A DNA stretch of 64,000 bases from positions 62,001 through 126,000 of the forward strand of contig JALONG010000021.1 in assembly GCA_025455065.1 (NCBI GenBank), in the 5' to 3' direction. Both the position numbers and the translations under genes were made by a program. The DNA is from Candidatus Kapaibacterium sp. Its GTDB lineage: Bacteria; Bacteroidota; Ignavibacteria; Kapaibacteriales; UBA4661. The notes under the pieces are model-generated. The model saw only the letters and a list, made by a program, of their open reading frames with translations, was not told the origin of the DNA and did no database searches. This document shows, piece by piece, positions 1 to 10,400 of this stretch; positions within the stretch are counted from its first letter, which is position 1; the number at the start of each line of letters is the position of its first letter.

Positions 1-3000
1 GACGCTATTTGCGGCAAGGTGCGTTGCCGCATTACCTGTAAAGCTGATAGTACCAACGTTTGCAGAAGTTTTGGTGATAACCATTGTCAAGCCCGGAGGA
101 ACGTTCACAACTGTGTAATCCGCTCCGGCTGTCAAAGTGCCGCCAATTGGCACGGCAGTTCGCCATTCCTCGCCTGCAAGGGTGATGGTGTTGGTCATTG
201 TTACCGAACCGTTATTCACTCCCGCTTCGGTGAACACCGTACCGCCGTAGGTACCGCCTGCACCAGGGTCGTTAAAATCGACAGACAGCATTTGTAAGTT
301 TAAGCCCGTAACGCCAACAGCCGAGCCGCTTTGCATTGCAGCATTGAGAAAAGAGAACTCCACATTTGCCACATCATTCGCATTGGCATGAGCCGTAGCA
401 GCACCTGTAAACGAGATTGTTCCTACTCCGGCGGATGTTTTCGTAACAACTGCCGTCAAACCCGGCGGAACATTGACAACGTTGTAATGGGTACCTGCCA
501 CAAGGTTTCCACCAATCGCAACCCCATTCGTCCACTGCTCACCCATGAGCGTAATAGTGCGGGTTTGCGTAACCGTACCGTTATTTGCTCCGGCTTCGGG
601 GAAGGTTGTTCCGCTGTATGTTGCCGAACCGGCACCGCCATATGTTACCGAAAGCATCTGACTGTTTAAGCCCGTCACCCCTGTAACAGAACCGCTTGCA
701 AGGGCAGCATCAAGAAAGGCAAACTCCATATTGGTAATACTGTTTGCGGGAAGGTGCGCTGTTGCATTGCCCGTCAAGCTAATAGTCGCAACATTTGCCG
801 ACGTTTTCGTTACAACTGCCGTCAAGCCCGCCGGAACGTTTACCACGTTGTAATGCACACCCACCATGAGATTTGCACCAATCGCAACGCCCGTTGTCCA
901 AAGTTCGTTGGTAAGAGTGATCGTGCGAGTTTGCGTGATAGAACCGTCATTGGCTGCCGCTTCGGGGAAATCTGTCCCTGAATACGCAGCAGAACCCGGG
1001 TTGTTAAAATTGATAGCATGATTGACAGCGTTTAAGCCCGTCGCAATACTTCCACTCTGGATTGCAGCACCGGTAAAGTTAAACTGCACATTGGGAACAC
1101 TATTTGCTGCGGCGTGGGCTGCGGCATTGCCTGTGAAACTTATGTCGGCGGTATTTGCAGCCGTTTTCGTTACAACAGCCGTTAAACCCAGCGGTACGTT
1201 TACCACGCTGTAATGCACACCACCGCCTGTGAGCGGTGTGCCAATCGCTACACCTGTTGTCCACTGCTCACCGGTGAGGGTGATGGTGCGCGTCTGTGTG
1301 ACGGAGCCGTCATTAGCAGCCGCTTCAGGAAAGGTTGTGCCAGAATATGCCGCAGTGCCGGGATCAAGGAATTGAATCGGAAGCGCTGTGCCGTTTAATC
1401 CCGTAACACTTGCGGCAACTGCGCCTGCCTCCATAGCAGCATTGGCAAAGACAAGGTTAAACGATACATTGTTTGCCATTGTGTGTGCGGTAGCTGTTCC
1501 TGTGAGTGCGATTGTTGCGGTGTTTGCACCTGTTTTGGTCACAACGAGCGTCATTCCTGCGGGAATCGGTCCTCCGGCAACAGTGTAATGCGTACCGCCT
1601 GCGGTGAGAACAGTGCCGTTGGCAATACCTGCATTAAAGGTAACGTTCGTGAGAGTGATAGTGCGCACGGTTGTTATCGTCCCGTTATTTGCAGCGTCTT
1701 CGGGGAAGGTTGTGCCGGAATACATCGCCGTTCCCGGGTCGCGGAAATCCACAATCCAATCAAGCGGATTGCCCGTTGTGGGGTCGTTATTCAAATTTTC
1801 CACACCAACGGCGTTATTCCCAAGCAGCGCGGCATTTTGCCACGTGATGCGCATATTGTTCACATCGTTGATATTGGCGTGATTCGTAGCCGTTCCTGTT
1901 AGAGTAACAGTTGCAATTTTATTGGTGGTTTTGACGATATTCACTGTCATGCCCGGCGGCACGTTAGCAACAGTGTAATGTGTGCCGAGTGTGAAGGTTC
2001 CACCCATTGCCACCGAAGCCGTCCATTCTTCAAAGTCATCGGGAGCGGTCGGTGCTGCGGGACCGAGTTGAATAGTCAAAGCGGTCGTAGTGGTGCCGTC
2101 GTTAGCAGGCACTTCCACAAATGTTCTGGAGGCTGCAAACGCCGAGGAAGCATAGAAAAAGCGTGCAAGACGATTACGATTTGGCGTGGGATTGTTAAAC
2201 GCCGTAAACTGACCACCAACGACCAATTTTCTATCGGCTTGAACCATGACTTTAATAACACCACCGGTAAAGCCCGTACCGGGGTTAAACCGAAAATCCG
2301 TTGTGCCTGCCGGAAGGATACGAACGATATTATTGCGAGCCGCGCCGTTGTAGGTAGAAAAACCGCCACCAACGATGATATTCTGTGTCGTCGGCTCCAT
2401 AGCTATCGTATTGACCGTATTATTAAAGCCCGCTCCCGGATTAAATCCGACATCTAATGCACCAGCAGCCGTCAAACGCGCAATACGATTCCGTGCTGTA
2501 CCATTAAACGTCGTAAAATCCCCTCCAATCATAATTCGACTCATCGCATCAAGGGCGATTGTAAAAATCATATTGTTTGAGCCGGTACCAATGGTGAACG
2601 TTCCGTCATTGGTGCCTGTACTGGTCAGTCGTACAATGCCCGAACGCGCCGTGCCGTTGAACAGCGTAAAATTGCCTCCAATCAAAATACGGTTCGACCC
2701 GTCAATCAAGACAGATTGTGCGCCAAGCGATGTACCAGTCAAACCAGTGCCAATATTCGTATTAAACGTAGCATCCAAAGCTCCGGTATTTGTAAAGCGA
2801 ATAACACGGCTTGTCGGAGTGGTAAAATCACCAACGGCTACCACGTTTCCGCTTGCATCCACAGCGACAGCATTGACGGCACCCCCCAGAGCAGTATTTT
2901 GGACGAATGCTCCATCAATTGTGCCATCAGCATTTAAGCGTGCCACACGTCGGGTGTTCGCCACATTGAACGCACCGCCGATGATGAGTTGCCCGCCACC

Positions 3001-3405
3001 AGTGAGCTGGACAGAATTGACAACGTTGGTATAGGCTGCGGGCAAGGAAGTAAACGTTCCATCAAGCGTACCGTCCGCATTCAAGCGAGCAACACGATTT
3101 GCGGGCGCACCACGATAATTTTCAAAGTCTCCGACAACGATAAGTTGCCCACTGCCAAGTTGCAGCACGTCGCGGACTTCGCCGTCGAAGCCTAAATCTG
3201 CACCCGTTTGGAAAGTAAAGGTTGGCGGGTTTTCTAATACCTGTGCTTGCGCGAAAGGATGCCCCAGTAACATAAGCATCAGCATAACAAAGGGAAGAGC
3301 GAGGTTTTTACTGCTTTGTACAACACTCCAAAGGGCTTGTAAATCAAAGCATACACGAGAAGAGCGCAGTGTCTGCCTACTGCACAGAGAGGTAAACGTA
3401 TGCAT
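1..3405 (-). CDS. Giant secreted surface protein with delta-60 repeats and ~115-aa beta-sandwich-like modules (3' end cut by window)
   Basis: The minus-strand frame is open from an ATG at 3405 to the window edge (1135 codons), so the C-terminus is missing. Residues ~1-45 look like a signal peptide: an Arg/Lys-containing start, then a hydrophobic run rich in Leu/Met, then AQAQ. Residues ~45-415 hold about seven delta-60 repeats (pattern RLNADGTLDGTF ... GGxF), known from large secreted bacterial proteins and probably forming a propeller-like fold. From ~415 on there are five complete modules of ~115 residues and part of a sixth (YSGTTFPEAxANDGT ... NVPxGLT ... FTGxAxxH ... DFxDPG). The same module occurs in the protein at 41796-48614. 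The gene lies 224 bases downstream of a NarL-type regulator on the same strand. By analogy with its relatives a type IX secretion tail is expected beyond the edge, but this is not visible. No ligand or enzymatic activity can be named. Confidence 0.85.
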   Translation of the reverse strand, partial: MHTFTSLCSRQTLRSSRVCFDLQALWSVVQSSKNLALPFVMLMLMLLGHPFAQAQVLENPPTFTFQTGADLGFDGEVRDVLQLGSGQLIVVGDFENYRGAPANRVARLNADGTLDGTFTSLPAAYTNVVNSVQLTGGGQLIIGGAFNVANTRRVARLNADGTIDGAFVQNTALGGAVNAVAVDASGNVVAVGDFTTPTSRVIRFTNTGALDATFNTNIGTGLTGTSLGAQSVLIDGSNRILIGGNFTLFNGTARSGIVRLTSTGTNDGTFTIGTGSNNMIFTIALDAMSRIMIGGDFTTFNGTARNRIARLTAAGALDVGFNPGAGFNNTVNTIAMEPTTQNIIVGGGFSTYNGAARNNIVRILPAGTTDFRFNPGTGFTGGVIKVMVQADRKLVVGGQFTAFNNPTPNRNRLARFFYASSAFAASRTFVEVPANDGTTTTALTIQLGPAAPTAPDDFEEWTASVAMGGTFTLGTHYTVANVPPGMTVNIVKTTNKIATVTLTGTATNHANINDVNNMRITWQNAALLGNNAVGVENLNNDPTTGNPLDWIVDFRDPGTAMYSGTTFPEDAANNGTITTVRTITLTNVTFNAGIANGTVLTAGGTHYTVAGGPIPAGMTLVVTKTGANTATIALTGTATAHTMANNVSFNLVFANAAMEAGAVAASVTGLNGTALPIQFLDPGTAAYSGTTFPEAAANDGSVTQTRTITLTGEQWTTGVAIGTPLTGGGVHYSVVNVPLGLTAVVTKTAANTADISFTGNAAAHAAANSVPNVQFNFTGAAIQSGSIATGLNAVNHAINFNNPGSAAYSGTDFPEAAANDGSITQTRTITLTNELWTTGVAIGANLMVGVHYNVVNVPAGLTAVVTKTSANVATISLTGNATAHLPANSITNMEFAFLDAALASGSVTGVTGLNSQMLSVTYGGAGSATYSGTTFPEAGANNGTVTQTRTITLMGEQWTNGVAIGGNLVAGTHYNVVNVPPGLTAVVTKTSAGVGTISFTGAATAHANANDVANVEFSFLNAAMQSGSAVGVTGLNLQMLSVDFNDPGAGGTYGGTVFTEAGVNNGSVTMTNTITLAGEEWRTAVPIGGTLTAGADYTVVNVPPGLTMVITKTSANVGTISFTGNAATHLAANSV

Positions 3406-3629
3406 AATGTGGATAAAATAAACGTGAAGCATTGAGGATGTAAATAACTACCAAGTTTAGCGTAGAACCAAGCGTAATAGCATTCAAAAGAATTGTTCTT
3501 GAGCATTGTTGTACTCAATGCAAATCTACGGAAAAGAAATGCTCTAAAATAGTGAGGAGGGTGCAGCGATTTTTGAGGTTTTTGTCATTTTTTCGATTGT
3601 GGGTAGCAATCGAAGCGCTTTTACCATCA

Positions 3630-4259
3630 TTACCTTGCATCAGGTGAAGGATTCAGCAGCAGCACGTTGTGTGCTAAATCGGCAAGTTCGGCACGAATGG
3701 TCGTTCCTGTCTTCTGGTACACCACCGTAAACAGGTTGCGTACAGTTCCTTCCGAGAGACCAAGCGCACTCGCAATGTCCAAATTCGGAAGATGAGCCAA
3801 ACGCAAAACATTCATTTCGCTTTGCGTAAAATCGTATTTGCGCATATTTGCTACGGCATTCAGAATTTTGTCCTGTAAAAGCGGACTTACCCATTTGCCT
3901 TTGGACAAATCCCATTCTAACGCTTGCCGAATCACTTGCGGGTGGTCTTCTTTCAACATACACCCATCAGCACCCGCATCTAAAGCAGCTTTAGCGTATG
4001 CCGGCTTTGCGGACATAGCAAATATGCGGAGTTTGGGGAAATCTACCCGCAAATGCTGAATAATACTCACTCCGTCCATGTCGTGCAGCATCATGTCTTG
4101 TACCAGCACATCCGGCTGATACTTGCGCACAGCTTCCAATGTGGCTTTGCCGTTTGTTGGCGTAGCAACAACTTCCACATCCAGCCCCAACTGTTGGAAC
4201 CAGATTTTGAACATCATCGAAAGCATTGAGTGGTCGTCAGATATGACAATTCGTTGCAT
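3630..4259 (-). CDS. NarL/FixJ-type response regulator
   Basis: This is a 209-residue two-domain regulator. The receiver domain (~1-120) has the acidic pair D8/D9 (ISDDH), a probable phospho-acceptor at D55 (VLVQDMM) and the conserved lysine in CMLKEDH. Residues ~145-205 contain a LuxR-type helix-turn-helix (FTQSEMNVLRLA ... IASALGLSEGTVRN). The ATG at 4259 was preferred over an in-frame TTG at 4271 because the protein then starts directly at the first receiver strand. No kinase gene is adjacent, so it is an orphan. It lies between two giant surface-protein genes on the same strand (gaps of 145 and 224 bases), which suggests, but does not prove, that it controls one of them. The soluble kinase at 13310-14296 is a possible partner. 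Confidence 0.9.
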   Translation of the reverse strand: MQRIVISDDHSMLSMMFKIWFQQLGLDVEVVATPTNGKATLEAVRKYQPDVLVQDMMLHDMDGVSIIQHLRVDFPKLRIFAMSAKPAYAKAALDAGADGCMLKEDHPQVIRQALEWDLSKGKWVSPLLQDKILNAVANMRKYDFTQSEMNVLRLAHLPNLDIASALGLSEGTVRNLFTVVYQKTGTTIRAELADLAHNVLLLNPSPDAR

Positions 4260-4404
4260 ACACACGCGCAAATAAAGGCAACTGTTGAAAAGGCAAATAA
4301 CTCTGCATCGCTAAACTACAATACAGACCTTACACTCCCAAAATATATTTTGACCAGACTGCAAATATCCCACAAACAACAGACGAACTGCTGTATAACA
4401 ACAT

Positions 4405-7400
4405 CTACCGTACAATTTCCACGCGACGCGCCACTTCCTCACTCCCTGCCCGAATAGAGAGCATATACGCCCCACTCGAAAGCCCGTGAACACTTGCTTG
4501 CCACTGATATTCTCCCGCCGATTGCAACTCAGAAACGTATCGGGAAATAACAGAACCACGAGAGTCAAGAAGCACAATTTCGACAGGTGCTTCCTGCAAT
4601 AGCGTGTACGTCATCTGTGCATCATCGCGGGCAGGGTTTTGACCCATTCTCACCGAAGCCAAAATTTTTCCACCTGCACTGCCGATAAGCCTCTTCCCGC
4701 CTGCATTGGAAGTCTGCAATCGAAATGCTCCCGTAAACACATCACTCAGTTGAACAGCGCCATTGCTCCATTGCAACTGCTCTATGACAAGCGGAGTGAC
4801 ATCCGTGCTTCCCGCAACCGCTCGGCACGGCACACGCAAAAGCACCGAATCACGACCGTTCCAGAACGTTGTAGGAATGGAATACGTCTGCATCGTGCTG
4901 CGAATCGCACTTGTGCGAACAGCCCGCAAAAGCGCATTACCACTTGCATCGGGAACAAGCACTTGGCGATGAAATCGCACCGAAGCTGTGAAAAACGGCA
5001 CTGATGCTCTAAAAAGCGCATCGCGGTCTTCGGTGTTCATGCCCGTAAGGTATAATTCCAGCATGACTGCCGCTCCCGGAGGCGCTTGCGGCGGAATGGT
5101 GCGAAGACCAATTCCTGCAACAACATCACCTGTGCGCCTTGTGCGCCCGAATTGCGTCAAAGGTGCTGTAACGGTGTCCACGTCTGCCTGGCAAAGAATC
5201 ATTTCTTGCGAAGCAGCACCAGTGCGCTCTGCAACAAATTTCAGCAGCACCGCCGTCGTATCGCCAACGCCAATCGGCTTTGCACCGTCCACATCGGCGC
5301 GGTAGGTGTATTCACGCGCTCCGCGAACCAAACTCACCCGAAGCAGTTCCGCTTCGCGGTCGCCGACATTCACCACTTGCACGGCAAACAGTTTTATCAT
5401 ACCGATAAGGCTCGTGTCAATCGCCGGAGGAATCAGTTTTAATGCGCCCCCGCGCCCCAAAAGGCGGCTTGTGAGCGTTTGTGATTGCACTTGCGGCTGC
5501 GGCATCTGTGCAGAATTTTCGGGAAGAAAACGAAGCGTCAGAGAAGCAATAACGTCGTTTAGGGTTGTAGGAATAAAGCGCACTCTGAGCGGCAAACTTT
5601 CCCCTGCGGCAAGTTCTCGTCCACGCAGACTTTCGCAGACAAACGCCGGAAGGCTCGTTGTTGCGTCATCCACAAAGCGGATGCGTACATTGGACAAATT
5701 CCGCACGGTCAGAATGGCAAACGCCGTATCATAGCGCGGCACTTTGCCGAAATCCAGTTGCTGTGCGCCCAGCGTGCTGTTTGGTGCTGTCGTAAAATTG
5801 CTTACCGCCCACACGCCGCCTCCACGCACATTTTCCGCCCGAACTCGCCAAAAATAGCGCACTTCGGGCTGAAGCGGAAAGCCGTTCAAAAACCGCGTAT
5901 CTACTTCGATGCGCCCCGTTACAAGCGCTGTTGTCGTTTGTACGACCGTTACCATTGTCAGTAGCGAGGCGAAATCTTCTGTGCGCGAAAACTCCATGCG
6001 GTACTGCGCCGCGCCGCGCACGGATGTCCATTGCAAAAGCGGCAATGTGGGAACATCTATCTCTCCGCGCTGCGGTGCAATAATGACAACTGCGCCCGGA
6101 ACATCATTCGGCAAAACCGCCCGAACACGCACCGTTGCTGTCGAAACGGTCAAAAGCGGAAGCCGTGTGTTCGTAATTTCGCAACGGTACAAGCCTGAAT
6201 CCGCCGCCGCAAACGCCGCAAACTCCAGCACATCCCCCGAAGCCGCTTGTGAACGAATTTCACTGCCATTTCGCACCCACCGAAAACGGTTGAACGCGCC
6301 TTCAAGCGGCGCACGAAGAACAAAAGGAGCATCAATAACAGCAATCGTATCATTCAAAAGAGGCGGAGTGATGCGCTGCGGAGCATAGTCAAACGACGGC
6401 ACACCCGCAAGCCGCTCCAAATCTGCAAGCAGCAGACGATTCCCGCGAACATCCAGTCGGGTAAGACGTGGCGCGGTGCGTGCGAGATTTGGAATTGCTG
6501 TAAAACTGTTTCCTGCTATAGTCATTGTCTGCAAACCTGTGATATTTCCCAGCGCCTCCGGCACTGCGCCCGCAAACGCATTGCTGTCCAGCGCCAATTC
6601 TCTCAGTGCAGTGAGATTTCCAAGTTCCTGCGGAAGCGTTCCCGTGAATAAATTCCTGCTAATATCCAAGCGCTGCAAACCCTGAACAGCACTTGTTTGC
6701 GCAAGTTTGTTGCTTCCATGCAATAACGCATTTTGCCCGACATTTTGCCCAATCGCCGACGGCAATGAGCCGGAAAGCCTGTTACCACGCAGATTCAACG
6801 ATTGCATTTGCGGCATCTGCACAAGAAAACTCGGAAAGCCGCCAATAAACTGATTTCCACTTGCATCAAAATCCTGCAACGCCGTGATTTGGCGGAGACA
6901 ATCGGAAATGAACCCCGTTAAACGGTTGTTGCTGATATTCAACTGTTGCAGTCCCGCAGGCAAGCAACAAAGCGCCTCCACGCCACCTTCAAAACGATTC
7001 CCCGATAAATCTAGCGTTTGCAAAGCGGTCATCGAACAGATATTGTGTGCAATGCTACCGCCCAGCACGTTACCCGCAATGCGTAAGGTGCGAAGTGCCG
7101 TTAGTTGTGCTAATGCTACCCAAGGCAGCGTAGAATCAAGGTTGTTCGCTGGAAGACTAATTTCGACAACCCGCCCGCGCTCCACTTTCACACCAAAGCG
7201 CAGTGCAACAGGAAAGCCATTCGTCCAATTCGTCGAAGTTGTCCACGAAGCACCTTTTGTTACGGCGTAGAGGGCATTCAGCGCCAAAGAATCACTTGGT
7301 AAAACAGGCTCGGCATCAAAAAGCGGGTTAAACGTAAACGAAGCCGTTGTCGTCATCAAGCCGCTTCCCGTCTGAATTGACAGAGCGCCCGATTGCACAC

Positions 7401-10400
7401 GCCCCACTTGAAGCCGAATTTGCGTCGGCGAAAGAACGGTAAAGGAATGCACAGGCAGACCACCGATGAACACCGCTTGAATACTGCTCCGCGTGGAAAT
7501 GCCAAAATTCACGCCCGACACAATAACCGTCGCAGAAGAACCGCCAACGGTCGGCGAAAACCCCAGAATACCGGGCGCATCCGGCGCAAGAATCTTGATG
7601 GGAAGCGCTGTTTGGGCTGTTTGAGCGCCACTTGAAAAATTTGCCTCTGCAATAACCGTCGCCAGCGTGGAGGTCATATTCTGCGGAATCAAGCCTGAAG
7701 GCGTGATAAAACGGACTTCGGCAGGGGTATTACCCACTGTTCCCGTGCTTGCTTGCCGAATATTTGCCAAGACACCAACGCTCGCGAAACGGCTCTGCAA
7801 GCGCACGACAGCCGTGTTTGGCACATTCACACCCGACACAAGGACTTCCTGCCCTTCTAAAACTTCCGCCGGAGTGAAGGCGGTAAGCGTCATCACAGGG
7901 TCAGGGGCTTGGCGGAGCAGCACTTGACGGCTGAAAATAGCAGTACCGGAGCGGGTTGTAACGCTCACAGTCGCTTGACTTGTCGGCGTGGAAATAAACG
8001 GCGCAATAGCAGTGATGCTTGTGGGCGAATGAGCAACAAATGTCGTCAAAATGCCGCCGATACTGACGCTTTGGGTGTTAATATAGTTTGTTCCCGTTAT
8101 CGTCAGAGCATCGCCGACTAGCGCGGAAAGAGGCGTAACGGCACTGATGGTGGGCGGTGGAATAACGACAATCGCCGATGACGACAGCACCGTTCCCGCA
8201 GGCGTGGTGATGACGAGCGGCGCATTGGCGCTCTGCGGTGCTACAACACTGATTTGTGTCGGAGAATTAACCGTTGCGGGAACTTGCACACCGCCGATAC
8301 TAACTTGTGTAAGGTTCGGTACAAAATTGCTGCCGGAAATCGTGAACACCGCTCCGGGCAAGGGCTGAAGCGTCGAAACGGTACTGATACGCGGCGGCGC
8401 AAGCACCGTAAAGGGCTGCTGCCACGAAACCGTTCCGCCGCTTGCCACAATCGTCAAAATACCCGCCGTTGCTTGCGTGAAAACCACACGCAATTCCGTC
8501 AGCGAAGCCGCCGTTACCGATGCAGCGCCCAAACCGCCGATAGTTACAAACGGCGTAGTGTGGTATTCCGTGCCGCGAATGGTCAGCACCTGCCCAAGAG
8601 TGAGCAGTTGCGGTGTAACAGATGAAATTGTCGGCTGCCCTGTCCACGTAAAAGGAAGCGGCGCAACAGCAGTTCCAAGCGGGCTTTGTACTGTTAGCGC
8701 TCCTGTCGCACCGCTATTACCCACTACGGCGGTAATTTGCGTCGGAGAAACAATCGTGAAACTTGCTGCCGGAATACCGCCAAAACTTACGCCCGTAACG
8801 CTTGCCAAAAACTGCCCCGTGATAGTTATCGTCTGCCCCGGACGCGCTACACGCGGCGTAAAACTGATGATGGACGGCACTGCTCCGGCGAGCGAAAAAT
8901 ACGTGCCGCCGTTGCTGACGCTAGCCGCTTGGGGCAAGGAAGAACGCGGCTGCGAGACATCATCCGCACCAATGTCGCCGTAGGGGCCATTTTGCGCTGC
9001 CGCCGTGGCAACCCGCAGACCGCTTGGAATCGGGCTTTGCGGCGTACTTGTTTGAAATGTTCCCGTGAGAAAATTCCCCGAAAGCGTCTGCGCAAGCCAA
9101 TTTTGCGGCTGCCCTGCGGTTAAGGGTTGCGACCACGAAGCAGCGCCGCTTGCGAAGGATTGTCCTTGAACGACAGGCTGCACACCGCCTGTGCGCACGT
9201 TTGCCAGCGTAAAGGGGCGGTACACATTATCGCCGACGGGAAAGGCGTACGATAGCCCATCAGAGGTGATTCCTGCTTGCATCGTGCGGCGGAGTGCGCC
9301 TTGAATGTAGCTGTTTACGCTTCCGCCGGAAATTGCTGACGGAGACGAATTGCCAAGAGTCAAGGTATTCGGCTGCGCAACAGCAAGGATACCACTTTGT
9401 AGCGTAAGCGTACCAAGGATGTTCACCTGTCCCGAAAGCGCGGGAATAGGCGCTCCGGCATGATTCAGCGTGAGCGAGTTCAACGTTCCAAAACCACTTT
9501 CCAGCACCAAACCGCCTTGCAAAGCGCCGTTCAGTGTTAGTGCCGAAAGTGTTGCACCGCGCAATGCACCGCCTGAGCTCGTATTCATGCCGTTTATGGT
9601 CAAATTGTAATCATTCAGCGCAAGTTTTCCGCCGGAACTAAGCGTGAGCGGCATTTGCAGCGTTTTGTTACTGTTCAGCGAAACAACCGTCGCATTGGAA
9701 ACCCAGACGGGTACAGGCATTGAGATTGGTAAAATTTCGTCATCCGTTGTAAACGTCCCACCTCCGGTGTAGGACAGCATCGAAGCACCGGAGTATATCA
9801 TTCGCGTAGAGCCAGCAATATTGCCGCTTCCCGTGCCACCGCCGCCATTCGGACCGACCATCGTGAAAAACGCATTTTCGACAATAATATCCGCTCCGTC
9901 GCCAGTGAAAATTGAGCCGTTGTTCCACAGTTCCGCGCCGTCTCTCACCAAGAGCGTACATCGGGGAAATGGGAAAGGGAATACTATTTGCGAATTGAGT
10001 GCGCTGTGCAGCGTTGTTCGCCCTTTGATGATAACTTCTCCGCTCTGAGCAATAGAGATGTTCGAGTTTAAGCGCCGTGTTCCGGCACTTGCCCCAATGT
10101 ACAAACCAAGCATTTGGAAAATACTGTTTTTCCCACCTTGCTGGCGAAAATTCATATCGCGCTCTGCTCCGGGGCTTGCGGACGTAAATTCATATGAGCC
10201 TTGTGGGTCGTAGTTTGCGGATGCCGTCTGCACCGCGCCACCACTTACGCTTGCGCCGTTGATGCCGTCGTCGCGCATGGTCGCTAAAAGTCCGTTAGCG
10301 TCAAGTCGGAAAATGCCCGCGCCAATAACGGCGCTGTGTTGCGTTTGCAATGTACCTTGCACCAAGCAGCGACTTCCCGCCGCAATATCTAACGCAATAT

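Noticed and set aside
1978-2457. Long plus-strand open frame inside the delta-60 protein gene
   Set aside because: Antisense to a protein with clear signal peptide and repeats. The low stop frequency is a by-product of repetitive coding sequence on the other strand.
3593-3613. Hairpin tcgattg/caatcga after the NarL-type regulator gene as a terminator
   Set aside because: On the coding strand the stem is followed by A, not T. It could be a chance stem.
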